NCBI GenBank assembly: GCA_036490175.1
Contig: DASXEJ010000238.1
Location: 29,007 to 93,006, forward strand
Reading direction: 5' to 3'
Source: Pirellulales bacterium
GTDB taxonomy: Bacteria > Planctomycetota > Planctomycetia > Pirellulales > JACPPG01
DNA length: 64,000 bases
The notes under the pieces were generated by a model, which did no database searches, was not told the origin of the DNA, and saw only the letters and a list, made by a program, of their open reading frames with translations. How positions within the stretch are numbered: position 1 is the first letter of the stretch; each line of letters begins with the position of its first letter. Positions 57,491 to 64,000 of this stretch are shown here, piece after piece. Both the position numbers and the translations under genes were made by a program.

Positions 57491-58723
57491 CTACCGTTCG
57501 AGCGCTCGTAGAGAGGTGTCGACCGCGGCCGCTGGCAGCACCTTGGGAACCGGCGCCGGAAACTCATTCGAACGGGTCGTGGCAGGATCCTCGTCGACGG
57601 CGGCCTGGCCGAAATCATAGATGCGATAGGTCTTCGTATGCCGCAAGCCCGACTTGCGCATCCCGCCGATCGCCAGCGTATTGGATTCCGAGATCCAGGA
57701 AAATTCTCCTTCCTGAAATCCTAAGTCGAGCGCCCGTGGCAGTAACGCCCGCAAGAGTACCAGCCCCAATCCCCACCGCTGGTATTCCGGCAGCACGGTC
57801 AACGACAGGACACAGAAACGATTCAGACCCCGTCTAGATAGTAGGCGGAGGAAGCCGAAGGGGAACAGCCGACCATTGATTTGTTTGATACGCGGATTGT
57901 AGTCTGGTACCCCGATCGCGATGCCCGCGGCTTTGCCTTCGACCTCGGCCACCAACGCAAAGCGCGGGTCCATCAAGAACCGTAGCGACCCTACCAGGTC
58001 TTGCAACTCTGGCCGCGTGAGTGGCACGAAGCCCCACATGCCATCCAGAGAACGATTGAACAGATCGAGAAACAAGTCGATATCCCCGCCATGGGACGAG
58101 GTATTCATGGGCCGGATGACAGGATTCCAGCGCGCTTCGACCTGGTCGATCAGCGGGTTCAGGCGCTCTTGAAACTTGGGCAACTCGTCCTTGTAACCGA
58201 CGAACGCCAGCAAGTCGTGCGCTTTTTGAAAGCCATAATCTGCCAACAAGTCGCAATAATACGCCGGATTATACGGCAGCGAAAATGTTGGCGAACTATC
58301 GAATCCGTTGATGAGCATGCCGCTGACGTAGTTCATGGATGGATTCACCGGACCGCGCAAGCCGAACGCGCCCTGCGATTCGAGCCAATCGCGAGCCGCA
58401 TCGAACAGCCCACGCGACACCGCCGCGTCGTTGATCGATTCGAAGAAACCGAAGAAGCCGCGCCGCTCTCGATAGGTCGCGTTGTGCGCGTGATTGACGA
58501 TCGCCGCAATTCGTCCGACAACGTCACGCCCCCGTCTGGCGAGAAAGGTCTGTACCTCGGCCGTGGCAAGAAATGGGTGAAGACGATATCCCAGCAAGCC
58601 GGGTTGGGCAGACCGAATCGGCGGAATCCACAATGGATCGTCGCGGTAAAGCGACCAGGGGAATTGCAGGAATCGGCGTCGATCGAACCACGACGCGACT
58701 GGATGTACGCGAACGTTGGCCAT
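57491..58723 (-). CDS. GNAT-like acyltransferase family protein
   Basis: 410-residue protein of a conserved uncharacterised GNAT-related group. The N-terminal pattern FDRRRFLQFPWSLYRDDPLWIPP is characteristic, followed by EVQTFLARRGRDVVGRIAAI and a long GFFGFFESI region, then RGPVNPSMNYVSGMLINGFD with LPYNPAYYCDLLADYGFQKA. A second GNAT-like half has SLTVLPEYQRWGLGLVLLRAL, the acetyl-CoA loop. No substrate is known. It is preceded by a GGCAATATT repeat cluster. Confidence 0.85.
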   Translation of the reverse strand: MANVRVHPVASWFDRRRFLQFPWSLYRDDPLWIPPIRSAQPGLLGYRLHPFLATAEVQTFLARRGRDVVGRIAAIVNHAHNATYRERRGFFGFFESINDAAVSRGLFDAARDWLESQGAFGLRGPVNPSMNYVSGMLINGFDSSPTFSLPYNPAYYCDLLADYGFQKAHDLLAFVGYKDELPKFQERLNPLIDQVEARWNPVIRPMNTSSHGGDIDLFLDLFNRSLDGMWGFVPLTRPELQDLVGSLRFLMDPRFALVAEVEGKAAGIAIGVPDYNPRIKQINGRLFPFGFLRLLSRRGLNRFCVLSLTVLPEYQRWGLGLVLLRALLPRALDLGFQEGEFSWISESNTLAIGGMRKSGLRHTKTYRIYDFGQAAVDEDPATTRSNEFPAPVPKVLPAAAVDTSLRALER

Positions 58724-58752
58724 GCCGTCGACTGTGGGGTGTGACGAGGAGA

Positions 58753-58819
58753 GGCAATATTGATGCTACGTGAAGTATTGCCCCCGCGACACCAAAAATA
58801 AGGCATTTGGCAATATTGC
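58753..58819. promoter_or_regulatory. GGCAATATT repeats upstream of the GNAT-like gene
   Basis: GGCAATATT at 58753-58761, its partial inverse GTATTGCC at 58775-58782, and the perfect 10-bp palindrome GCAATATTGC at 58810-58819. Three copies in 67 bases just upstream of the gene that starts at 58723 suggest an operator. Confidence 0.5.
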
Positions 58820-59136
58820 AAGTTTGGGCGGCATCGGCCGGGTCGCCGCCCAGGCAAGAGAGCAATGTCGGCTGAGCGGTGGGCTCTCAACTAGGCCGGG
58901 CGTTGACCATCAGTTGCGCTAGCAACAGGGTCTCTGACGATCGCTCCGGTTGTGATACCACTGAAAGATCAATCGCTGGCACGTCGCGGCAGATTCATGC
59001 GCGACTGTGCCATTTTCCCGCCAAAGGCTGCCATAGAGATAAAGACAATTCGGGCGCGAGAATCCGCGGCCAGACGTGGACCCCGTCTTCGGTCAAGGGG
59101 CCGATAACCGGCACTGCCCGGCAGGGTAGTTTCGGG
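58820..59136. other. intergenic between the GNAT-like gene and ssrA, no gene seen
   Basis: 317 bases. No coding frame is supported. The ssrA promoter lies at its right end. Confidence 0.4.
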
Positions 59137-59142
59137 TATAAT
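59137..59142 (+). promoter_or_regulatory. -10 box of the ssrA promoter
   Basis: TATAAT in GGGTATAATTC. It is 55 bases before the mature 5' end. No good -35 hexamer is seen at 17 bases, so the promoter is only a candidate. Confidence 0.5.
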
Positions 59143-59162
59143 TCTGCCAGTGCGACAAGCTT

Positions 59163-59182
59163 GCGCCTCGTACCAGAGGCGC
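59163..59182 (+). other. hairpin in the pre-tmRNA 5' leader
   Basis: Perfect 7-bp stem GCGCCTC (59163-59169) with GAGGCGC (59176-59182) between the -10 box and the mature end; it would be removed by 5' processing. Confidence 0.45.
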
Positions 59183-59196
59183 GGCGAGCGACAACC

Positions 59197-59556
59197 GGGG
59201 GCGAACAGGGTTCGACCGGACAGCTTGAAGCGCACGCGGCGTGCCGTGGTTGGTCAGTTGGCCACGTAAATAGCTGACCACTATCTTCAATTGCCGAAGA
59301 TACCTTTGCTTTGGCTGCCTAGAGATAGGCTGCCCCGACTGCGGGCTTTTGTCGGAGAGGCCCAAAAGTTGGTCACCAATTCCGAACCGCCTTGGATCAA
59401 CGTTGGGAACGTCCGAGGTTAAAAAAGTGCTCGACTAGCCTGCGCGACACCCAGCCGGTTGGGGGCGCAAGGGCGAAGGCTTAAATGAACCGGCTACGCA
59501 CGTAGAAGCTGGCGTGGAAATGTTACGGGACGCGGGTTCGATTCCCGCCGCCTCCA
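59197..59556 (+). ncRNA. ssrA: transfer-messenger RNA (tmRNA, ssrA)
   Basis: tmRNA of about 360 nt that rescues stalled ribosomes with SmpB. The acceptor stem GGGGGCG (59197-59203) pairs with CGCCTCC (59549-59555), and A59556 is the discriminator. The 3' T-arm reads GCGGGTTCGATTCCCGC, and the 5' end has the usual GAACAGGGTTCGACCGG. CCA is not encoded. The tag frame starts at the resume codon GCC 59293 and ends at TAG 59320-59322, coding AEDTFALAA. Planctomycete tags of this kind begin with AE and end in ALAA. The ends are set by base pairing and are accurate to a few bases. Confidence 0.95.
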
Positions 59557-59564
59557 TTCTGTAA

Positions 59565-59654
59565 GCCATTGAAGGACAACGAGTTGCCGGAATCGACTTC
59601 CGGCGTGGCAGCATCTGGGCAGCGCCGTCATGACTCTGCCAGTCCTTCAATGGC
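59565..59654. repeat. 13-bp inverted repeat just after ssrA
   Basis: GCCATTGAAGGAC (59565-59577) and GTCCTTCAATGGC (59642-59654) are exact inverse copies separated by 64 bases. The pair lies nine bases after the tmRNA 3' end, where integrative elements often insert, and may be a hairpin terminator of ssrA or an arm-type site. Confidence 0.6.
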
Positions 59655-60036
59655 ATCGGATGTCGCCGCTCCGGCGATTCTGTGCCATCCCCAAAGTGTC
59701 TCGTTACCGCCCGACCTTGCGCGAGTTGCGGACTCTTGGCCGGCCCTTCCGCCTCATATTCGCGAGGCGATTCTCACGCTTTGTGATGCCGGTTTGCGGT
59801 CTAGCGTAGCCATTTCACCGGTAGCGAGTTGTCCTCATGCGGCGCCGGCTTCTCCGACGCGCAGCGATCTTGAAGAGGTCGCACATCGCACTGCCAAAGA
59901 GTGCCGGCATATTGTGCAGGCGTGTATACGCGAGGAGGAATGGCAGGACGCCGATCAAGAGTTCTTCGAGGTGATCGCAGATGGAATCGCCGAGCTGACG
60001 AGTTCAATCGAAGTCGAAGGTTGGGATGCGGACTAA
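59650..60036 (+). CDS. planctomycete-type hypothetical protein with W-P-x-L motif
   Basis: 128 residues from ATG 59650; a TTG at 59569 would add 27 residues but would start within the inverted repeat. Residues about 27-45 (WPALPPHIREAILTLCDAG) match the motif of the protein at 24647-25105. The C-terminal half is helical and acidic (CIREEEWQDADQEFFEVI). No named family or function. It lies between ssrA and a minus-strand fusion gene, so it probably belongs to the inserted region. Confidence 0.55.
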   Translation: MASDVAAPAILCHPQSVSLPPDLARVADSWPALPPHIREAILTLCDAGLRSSVAISPVASCPHAAPASPTRSDLEEVAHRTAKECRHIVQACIREEEWQDADQEFFEVIADGIAELTSSIEVEGWDAD

Positions 60037-60108
60037 ACAAGCATCGGGACGACAGGACGGTTATTGAACTTTTTCTGGGGGCACTCGCCTGTCCGGCTCG
60101 TTTTCGCG

Positions 60109-61596
60109 TTAGAGTCGATCCCAGACTCGTTCCAACAGTTGTCGTTCAACGGACAACCAATCGTCGAGGTCATGGCCATGCGTTCCGCCTTCACGGTCCC
60201 ATCTGAAATAAGCATCAAGGCGAATCTCGTCTTTGGTCGGCATGGATGCAAGAAGCCGTGCCGTTGAGATTTGCTTCTTCGTTGAGCCAAAAAGCCACCT
60301 GCACATCTCGGCCATGTCGCCTGACGTTTCGTCGCTGGCAAGGGCGTCAGCGTAGTGCAGTAGTGCCAAATACTCCAGGTCCAGTTTCGTGTTGGAGAAC
60401 TTCCTGCCCGCTTCTTCGGTGAGGCCGTACTTCTGAAGGAAAATCCCGATCAGGGCCAGCTTGACTCGTGCATTGTGGAATGCAAACCATTCCGAATCGA
60501 TTCGGTTCGCCGCGTCCGGGATGTGATTTTCTGGCGAATCGGTATTACCATAGCAGGCCCGAATCGCCCAAATGAGGTGTTTGCCGTCCAGATTGTCTCG
60601 AACTCTGGCGGCAAGATCATCCTTCGACAGCTTCGAAAGACCGACGCTTCGACCGGCATCGGCGATCATGTCGCCAAATGCACGCGCCATCGGTGTAACC
60701 TTCTCCAACGTGTCGATCTCTCGCTGTTGACGGGAGTCTTCAACGAGCTCCTTCAGATTGCCGGGCACGTATGCCTGACCTGATCGAAACCAAGCTCGAA
60801 GCCTTTGGGTTGCCTCCCAATCTTCCGGCCCGTTTACGGGGGCATTGTTAGCGACCTCTCGCCGAAGCAGCTCAGAGGAGTGGAACCACAAATGCAGGCG
60901 ATCTGCAAAGGGGAACAACTTCCTCTGGATTGATGGCCAGAGATTGGCGAGGCGACTGTCAGAGCAAAGTTCGTAAATCAAAGTGTCGATCAGGACGAAC
61001 TCGCAGCCGCATCGAGCCAACGCACAGAGACGGGGCGTGGTGCGGTCTTCGCTCTGCAAGAAGTTCTTGTCGAAGATCACGAGTCTCGACCGAACCGCCG
61101 CCGAGAACTCCTGGACGGCGGGATCGCTAATGTCAAGCTCTACGAGCTTCGCGGCGATCGTGCTAACATATTCGGCACACCTGCCGCTCGTTCCAATCGC
61201 CGACCGGGCCATCCGAGCCAGTTGAGCCGGTGACTTGTCACGGATTAGATTCGGGCCAACATAGCGCGGAATGATGGCTTGAGCATGCGTTCCACACTCA
61301 ATGATAATCTCCTGCTCTTCAAGCTGAAAATTGCGGCCTTCCCGATCCCGGAGCACGGCCATAACGACCTGGCGCTTCTCCTCCGGGAACTCGAATGCGA
61401 ATCCGACACAGGTGCCCTCCGGGTCCGCAGTGATGTTCAGCGTCGGACCGGGTACCCGTTTTGTGCCCCAGTTGCGAACGGAGGCCTTATTGAAGATGCG
61501 ACGAAACCCTTGCAGGGTGGCTTTGAGCGTGCGGAGGCACTCGCACTGAGAATGCCAACCGTCCCACATCAGCGAGCCGTACCCGAAAACCCACAT
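60109..61596 (-). CDS. GGCT / PIN-like / DUF2934-like fusion protein
   Basis: 495 residues with three parts. Residues 1-160 resemble a ChaC-type gamma-glutamylcyclotransferase: VFGYGSLMW (3-11) and DREGRNFQLEE (84-94), which would supply the catalytic glutamate. Residues 170-440 look like a PIN-type RNase: LVIFDKNFLQ with D176, EFVLIDTLIYEL (199-210) with D204 and E209, and YADALASDE (415-423). Residues 458-490 resemble DUF2934 (AYFRWDREGGTHGHDLDDWL). The ATG at 61596 follows GGAGGGG; a TATAAT box lies about 37 bases upstream. I know no described protein with this order. Function unknown; a toxin or RNA-cleavage role is inferred. Confidence 0.8.
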   Translation of the reverse strand: MWVFGYGSLMWDGWHSQCECLRTLKATLQGFRRIFNKASVRNWGTKRVPGPTLNITADPEGTCVGFAFEFPEEKRQVVMAVLRDREGRNFQLEEQEIIIECGTHAQAIIPRYVGPNLIRDKSPAQLARMARSAIGTSGRCAEYVSTIAAKLVELDISDPAVQEFSAAVRSRLVIFDKNFLQSEDRTTPRLCALARCGCEFVLIDTLIYELCSDSRLANLWPSIQRKLFPFADRLHLWFHSSELLRREVANNAPVNGPEDWEATQRLRAWFRSGQAYVPGNLKELVEDSRQQREIDTLEKVTPMARAFGDMIADAGRSVGLSKLSKDDLAARVRDNLDGKHLIWAIRACYGNTDSPENHIPDAANRIDSEWFAFHNARVKLALIGIFLQKYGLTEEAGRKFSNTKLDLEYLALLHYADALASDETSGDMAEMCRWLFGSTKKQISTARLLASMPTKDEIRLDAYFRWDREGGTHGHDLDDWLSVERQLLERVWDRL

Positions 61597-61632
61597 CGAC
61601 CCCTCCGCGGCTAGGAAGCTCCACACCAATTG

Positions 61633-61638
61633 ATTATA
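61633..61638 (-). promoter_or_regulatory. -10 box ahead of the GGCT-PIN gene
   Basis: Perfect TATAAT on the minus strand (complement of 61633-61638). A TTGTCA -35-like hexamer sits only 14 bases upstream, shorter than ideal. It places the start of transcription just before ATG 61596, supporting that start over the ATG at 61629. Confidence 0.55.
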
Positions 61639-61647
61639 CGACCGTCA

Positions 61648-61791
61648 CTACTTGACAAGAGCTTGCTCATAGATGTCGGTCAAGATGAAGGTGGAGCCGC
61701 ATTCCCGGAGGCTACGGAGCCTCCGGCATGCCCTGCCTTCGGCTTGCAGAAAGCTCTTGTCGAGCATCACCTTGCGACTTTTCCCGGTCAT
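61648..61791 (-). pseudogene. truncated PIN-like gene remnant
   Basis: 47 codons from ATG 61791 to a stop at 61648. VMLDKSFLQAEGRACRRLRSL and STFILTDI match the fusion protein's LVIFDKNFLQ-to-FVLIDT segment (about residues 172-206), including the catalytic-type Asp. It ends soon after, so most of the PIN domain is missing. It is too divergent to be the source of a recent duplication and looks like a paralogue cut off by insertion or deletion next to the fusion gene. Confidence 0.65.
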
Positions 61792-61982
61792 TCTCTCAAC
61801 ACCGTCCTTGGTTGAATTGGATCGCTCATGGGAAGAGCGGCTCAAGATTTCGTGTTGCGCGGCGGGCTAATGGTCCTGATTGCGTGTTCAATTGCTTGTA
61901 AGATGGCTGTACGAAATGGTCAGCAGCTCAAGAGATGGCCGCGGCGGCGCGCCGCGGCCCGGTCCAAATTGCGGAGGCTCTC

Positions 61983-62585
61983 ATGCCCAGCAAGCTACCG
62001 AGACGGCGAGATGCCGGGAATCTCGTCCCGACTAATCCAGCAACAATCGTCCCGATGGACCAACGCGCCGCATTAATTCTCGGCGGGGCGCACATCGCGC
62101 ACGGCACTGTCCAGGCAGGAGCGCAAGTCACTTCAGCGGCAGTGACGGCAACAGGGCGAGTCCTGGAAGCTTCGATCCAATCCTTCAGCCAATGCTTTTG
62201 CGCATTCATGGAATATGCACGAGAGCGAGAGATCACAGCGCGGGTTGTGGCTCAAGAGCAGGCAGCAACCGAGCGCGTCCGAATATGGTCAGCAGCCGTC
62301 ATCGCGGAGGCAGAGGCCAGGACCGAAGAGGTCCGAATTCAGGCGAGCCTGGTCCTGGCAACAATCGAGGACCGCAGAGATCAAAGGGGTTCCAAGCTGG
62401 AGGTAATCCAGGGGTTCATGAGCGCGTATCAGCGCTGGAACACCATGCTGACGGAAGCGTTGGCCAGTCGCGCGGATCGGATGCCCTTGGACGAGCGGGA
62501 ACTGTTGCAGCAGCACATCGAACGGCTGTTGCAGCGATCGCGGGAAATGGAACACGCCATTACATCCATCGCCGTGACGCTATGA
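61983..62585 (+). CDS. coiled-coil protein, first gene of an unknown operon
   Basis: 200 residues, alanine- and glutamate-rich and almost wholly helical, with a central segment of heptads (AREREITARVVAQEQAATER, AAVIAEAEARTEEVRIQASL) and a C-terminal one (ERELLQQHIERLLQRSREME). No signal peptide or transmembrane segment is clear. The ATG at 61983 is strongly supported by GCGGAGG five bases upstream; the frame extends 16 codons further. The next gene starts 33 bases after its stop and both share a helical composition, so the products probably form a complex. Confidence 0.78.
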   Translation: MPSKLPRRRDAGNLVPTNPATIVPMDQRAALILGGAHIAHGTVQAGAQVTSAAVTATGRVLEASIQSFSQCFCAFMEYAREREITARVVAQEQAATERVRIWSAAVIAEAEARTEEVRIQASLVLATIEDRRDQRGSKLEVIQGFMSAYQRWNTMLTEALASRADRMPLDERELLQQHIERLLQRSREMEHAITSIAVTL

Positions 62586-62618
62586 CGGCGCAAGCGGAGC
62601 CGCGCGAGGGTATCCTGC

Positions 62619-64000
62619 ATGTCCATTGGGTCGCTCATTATCGGCGGCGGAACACTGGTTGTTGCTGCCGAAATCGCAACTTGGTGCTTCAAGGCCGCCG
62701 CCAAGAGTGAGCGTCAGTACCGCCGCGATTTCGTCCGTACCGAGCGTGCCGAACGCCGAGAGATCGAGCGCGAGACCCGACTGCAACTTGCGCAGGAGGC
62801 ATACGAGCAGCGTGGCGCGTGGCTGGACATGCTATCTGAGTACATGGATGCGGTATGGGAAATGAGGGGCCGCACTCGAGAGTTGCGTTCGCAGTTTCAA
62901 GAAATCGTCCGGGCCAACTTAACGCTGATTAAAACCTCTCCGCTCACGTTTCAACAGCAGGAGGCGATCCGCGACTGCATCTTTCACCTGGAGCGGGGCA
63001 TCGCGAGGCTCCAGGCGTATTCTGGCCCGTACCTGCAAGCCTTCGTATCCGACATCAAGAACGCGAAACGGGCGGCACTCGGAAACACGTTCATCGAGCC
63101 GGGGATGCCGGACGCTGTACTGCCCGACGTATTCCCCGTCGTAGGCGACAACCTCAGACTCTCGCCCGAAGAAACCCAGGCGCTGCTGCGGACCGGCGAG
63201 GTGGAACTCGGCTGCGGCCAGCTCGGGCGACTCTCAAGGATACCGGCTTCGGTTGGTTCCACCAGCGAGGTCGATGCGTTCGTAGAGGACTACGACCGCG
63301 ACTCCTATTGCTGGCGGTTGAGCCTCGCGAAAGGGGCTATTGCCTCTGCCAGCGCCTCGCACGCGGCGGGAGTCATTGAAGCCACGTTGCTCTCTCAATC
63401 GAAAGGCGGGTTCCGGGCTGCGTGGCACTCGCCGTTCGGCGAGTCGGTCGAACTCTTTATGCCGTTCGCACTGGCCGAACCCGCCATGCGTGGTGCCCCG
63501 TTCGGCACGCGGCTACCGGTCTTTGTCCATCAGACGGACTATCGAACACGCCGGATCGTAGTCGGGCAGCGGCAGCCGTCGCCCCCGGACGACTTGGGCG
63601 ATACCGTCCTCGTGGAAGTGGCCTCGCCGGACATTCGGATCACGGTTGAGAGGGCGCTTAGCGTCTCCCCATCAACCTTCTGGCTGATCGAAGGGCCGGT
63701 GACCATCGGCTGCGGCGATGCCACGCTTCGCATGCGCGTTGCCACTGGGGAAGAGTTCTCCGTTATCGCAGATGACAGGCGCGGCGTTCTCCGATTCGCG
63801 GAACAGATCGGCTGCCGCCTGGGCAACGTGGACGGTGCGCTCTGCCGCAGTTACGTCGGCCTGCGCTTCGCAGACCGGACCGGTGCGGCTTCGGAGCCTG
63901 GACGGCTGAGAGCCGACGAGTTCCTGGCCCGAATAAGGAGTCGCCTGGACGAGCAAGAAGAGCTTCAGCGCGTATTCCGGGAGGAGTCCCTGGAAACGCG
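62619..64000 (+). CDS. large membrane-anchored protein, partial at window end
   Basis: An unbroken frame runs from ATG 62619 off the window end, giving at least 460 residues. It begins with a hydrophobic segment (4-24, GSLIIGGGTLVVAAEIATW), followed by a charged coiled coil (about 30-70). Residues about 250-315 resemble an S1-like RNA-binding fold: GVIEATLLSQSKGG, then FMPFALAE, and LPVFVHQTD with RIVVGQRQ. The last part (LARIRSRLDEQEELQRVF) is a further helical stretch. No ATPase or nuclease motif is reached. GAGGG lies eight bases before the ATG. It is the second gene of the operon that begins at 61983. Confidence 0.75.
   Translation, partial: MSIGSLIIGGGTLVVAAEIATWCFKAAAKSERQYRRDFVRTERAERREIERETRLQLAQEAYEQRGAWLDMLSEYMDAVWEMRGRTRELRSQFQEIVRANLTLIKTSPLTFQQQEAIRDCIFHLERGIARLQAYSGPYLQAFVSDIKNAKRAALGNTFIEPGMPDAVLPDVFPVVGDNLRLSPEETQALLRTGEVELGCGQLGRLSRIPASVGSTSEVDAFVEDYDRDSYCWRLSLAKGAIASASASHAAGVIEATLLSQSKGGFRAAWHSPFGESVELFMPFALAEPAMRGAPFGTRLPVFVHQTDYRTRRIVVGQRQPSPPDDLGDTVLVEVASPDIRITVERALSVSPSTFWLIEGPVTIGCGDATLRMRVATGEEFSVIADDRRGVLRFAEQIGCRLGNVDGALCRSYVGLRFADRTGAASEPGRLRADEFLARIRSRLDEQEELQRVFREESLET

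Noticed and set aside
59093..59656. minus-strand frames at 59093-59365 and 59435-59656
   Set aside because: They lie over the tmRNA gene, whose pairing and tag are unambiguous.
60983..61614. plus-strand frames inside the GGCT-PIN gene
   Set aside because: Antisense shadows; the minus-strand frame has domain motifs, a ribosome binding site and a promoter.

Overview
The window looks like a 64 kb piece of a planctomycete chromosome, probably from the Pirellulales side of the phylum. The evidence is the mix of families: a DUF1559 prepilin-like secreted protein, a DUF1501 Tat-exported protein, a tandem DUF1080 protein, a ThuA-like protein, a secreted sialidase-like protein, two ECF sigma factors, a three-gene squalene/hopanoid set, and a tmRNA whose tag reads AEDTFALAA. 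GC is high throughout and genes lie on both strands, mostly as single genes or short overlapping pairs. No CRISPR array, rRNA or tRNA was recognised.

Layout. 0-2.4 kb: eutBC, the cobalamin-dependent ethanolamine ammonia-lyase. 2.5-13.6 kb: glycogen debranching enzyme, two overlapping AI-2E-type permeases, a YihY/BrkB protein, cytidine deaminase, a Tat-exported amine oxidase, a PAP2-like protein and a membrane-anchored hydrolase. 13.7-20.1 kb: a MORN-like repeat protein, YqgE, an amino-acid permease, a sigma-54 activator without receiver domain, and rpsU. 20.5-24.7 kb: nadC and a short meaB facing a two-subunit methylmalonyl-CoA mutase. 25.6-34.7 kb: thiC, sialidase-like, ThuA-like, GNAT, a monohaem-type protein and DUF1501. 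35.1-40.4 kb: a very hydrophilic 64-residue protein, hpnE-hpnD-hpnC and the divergent ispH, linking the MEP pathway to squalene and hopanoids. 40.6-52.3 kb: an enolase-superfamily protein that has lost its catalytic residues, CBS, DUF1080, DUF2238, an esterase, an ECF sigma/anti-sigma pair, DUF1559, a second ECF sigma factor, a zinc-ribbon membrane protein, and a CinA whose deamidase domain is degraded. 52.5-58.7 kb: a P1B copper-type ATPase with YHS and metal-binding domains, a methyltransferase, a CARDB-like secreted protein and a GNAT-like protein. 59.2-59.56 kb: tmRNA (ssrA).

The stretch after ssrA (59.56-64.0 kb) is the least ordinary part and looks like accessory DNA inserted beside a tmRNA gene, a common integration site. 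It holds a 13-bp inverted repeat, a small planctomycete-type protein, a gamma-glutamylcyclotransferase/PIN-like/DUF2934-like fusion with its own TATAAT promoter, a 47-codon remnant of a related PIN-like gene, and a divergent two-gene operon. That operon encodes a coiled-coil protein and a large membrane-anchored protein that runs off the window, carrying a possible S1-like domain. I recognise no described system with this composition, so it is the best candidate for something new. The function is unknown and a defence or toxin role is only an inference.
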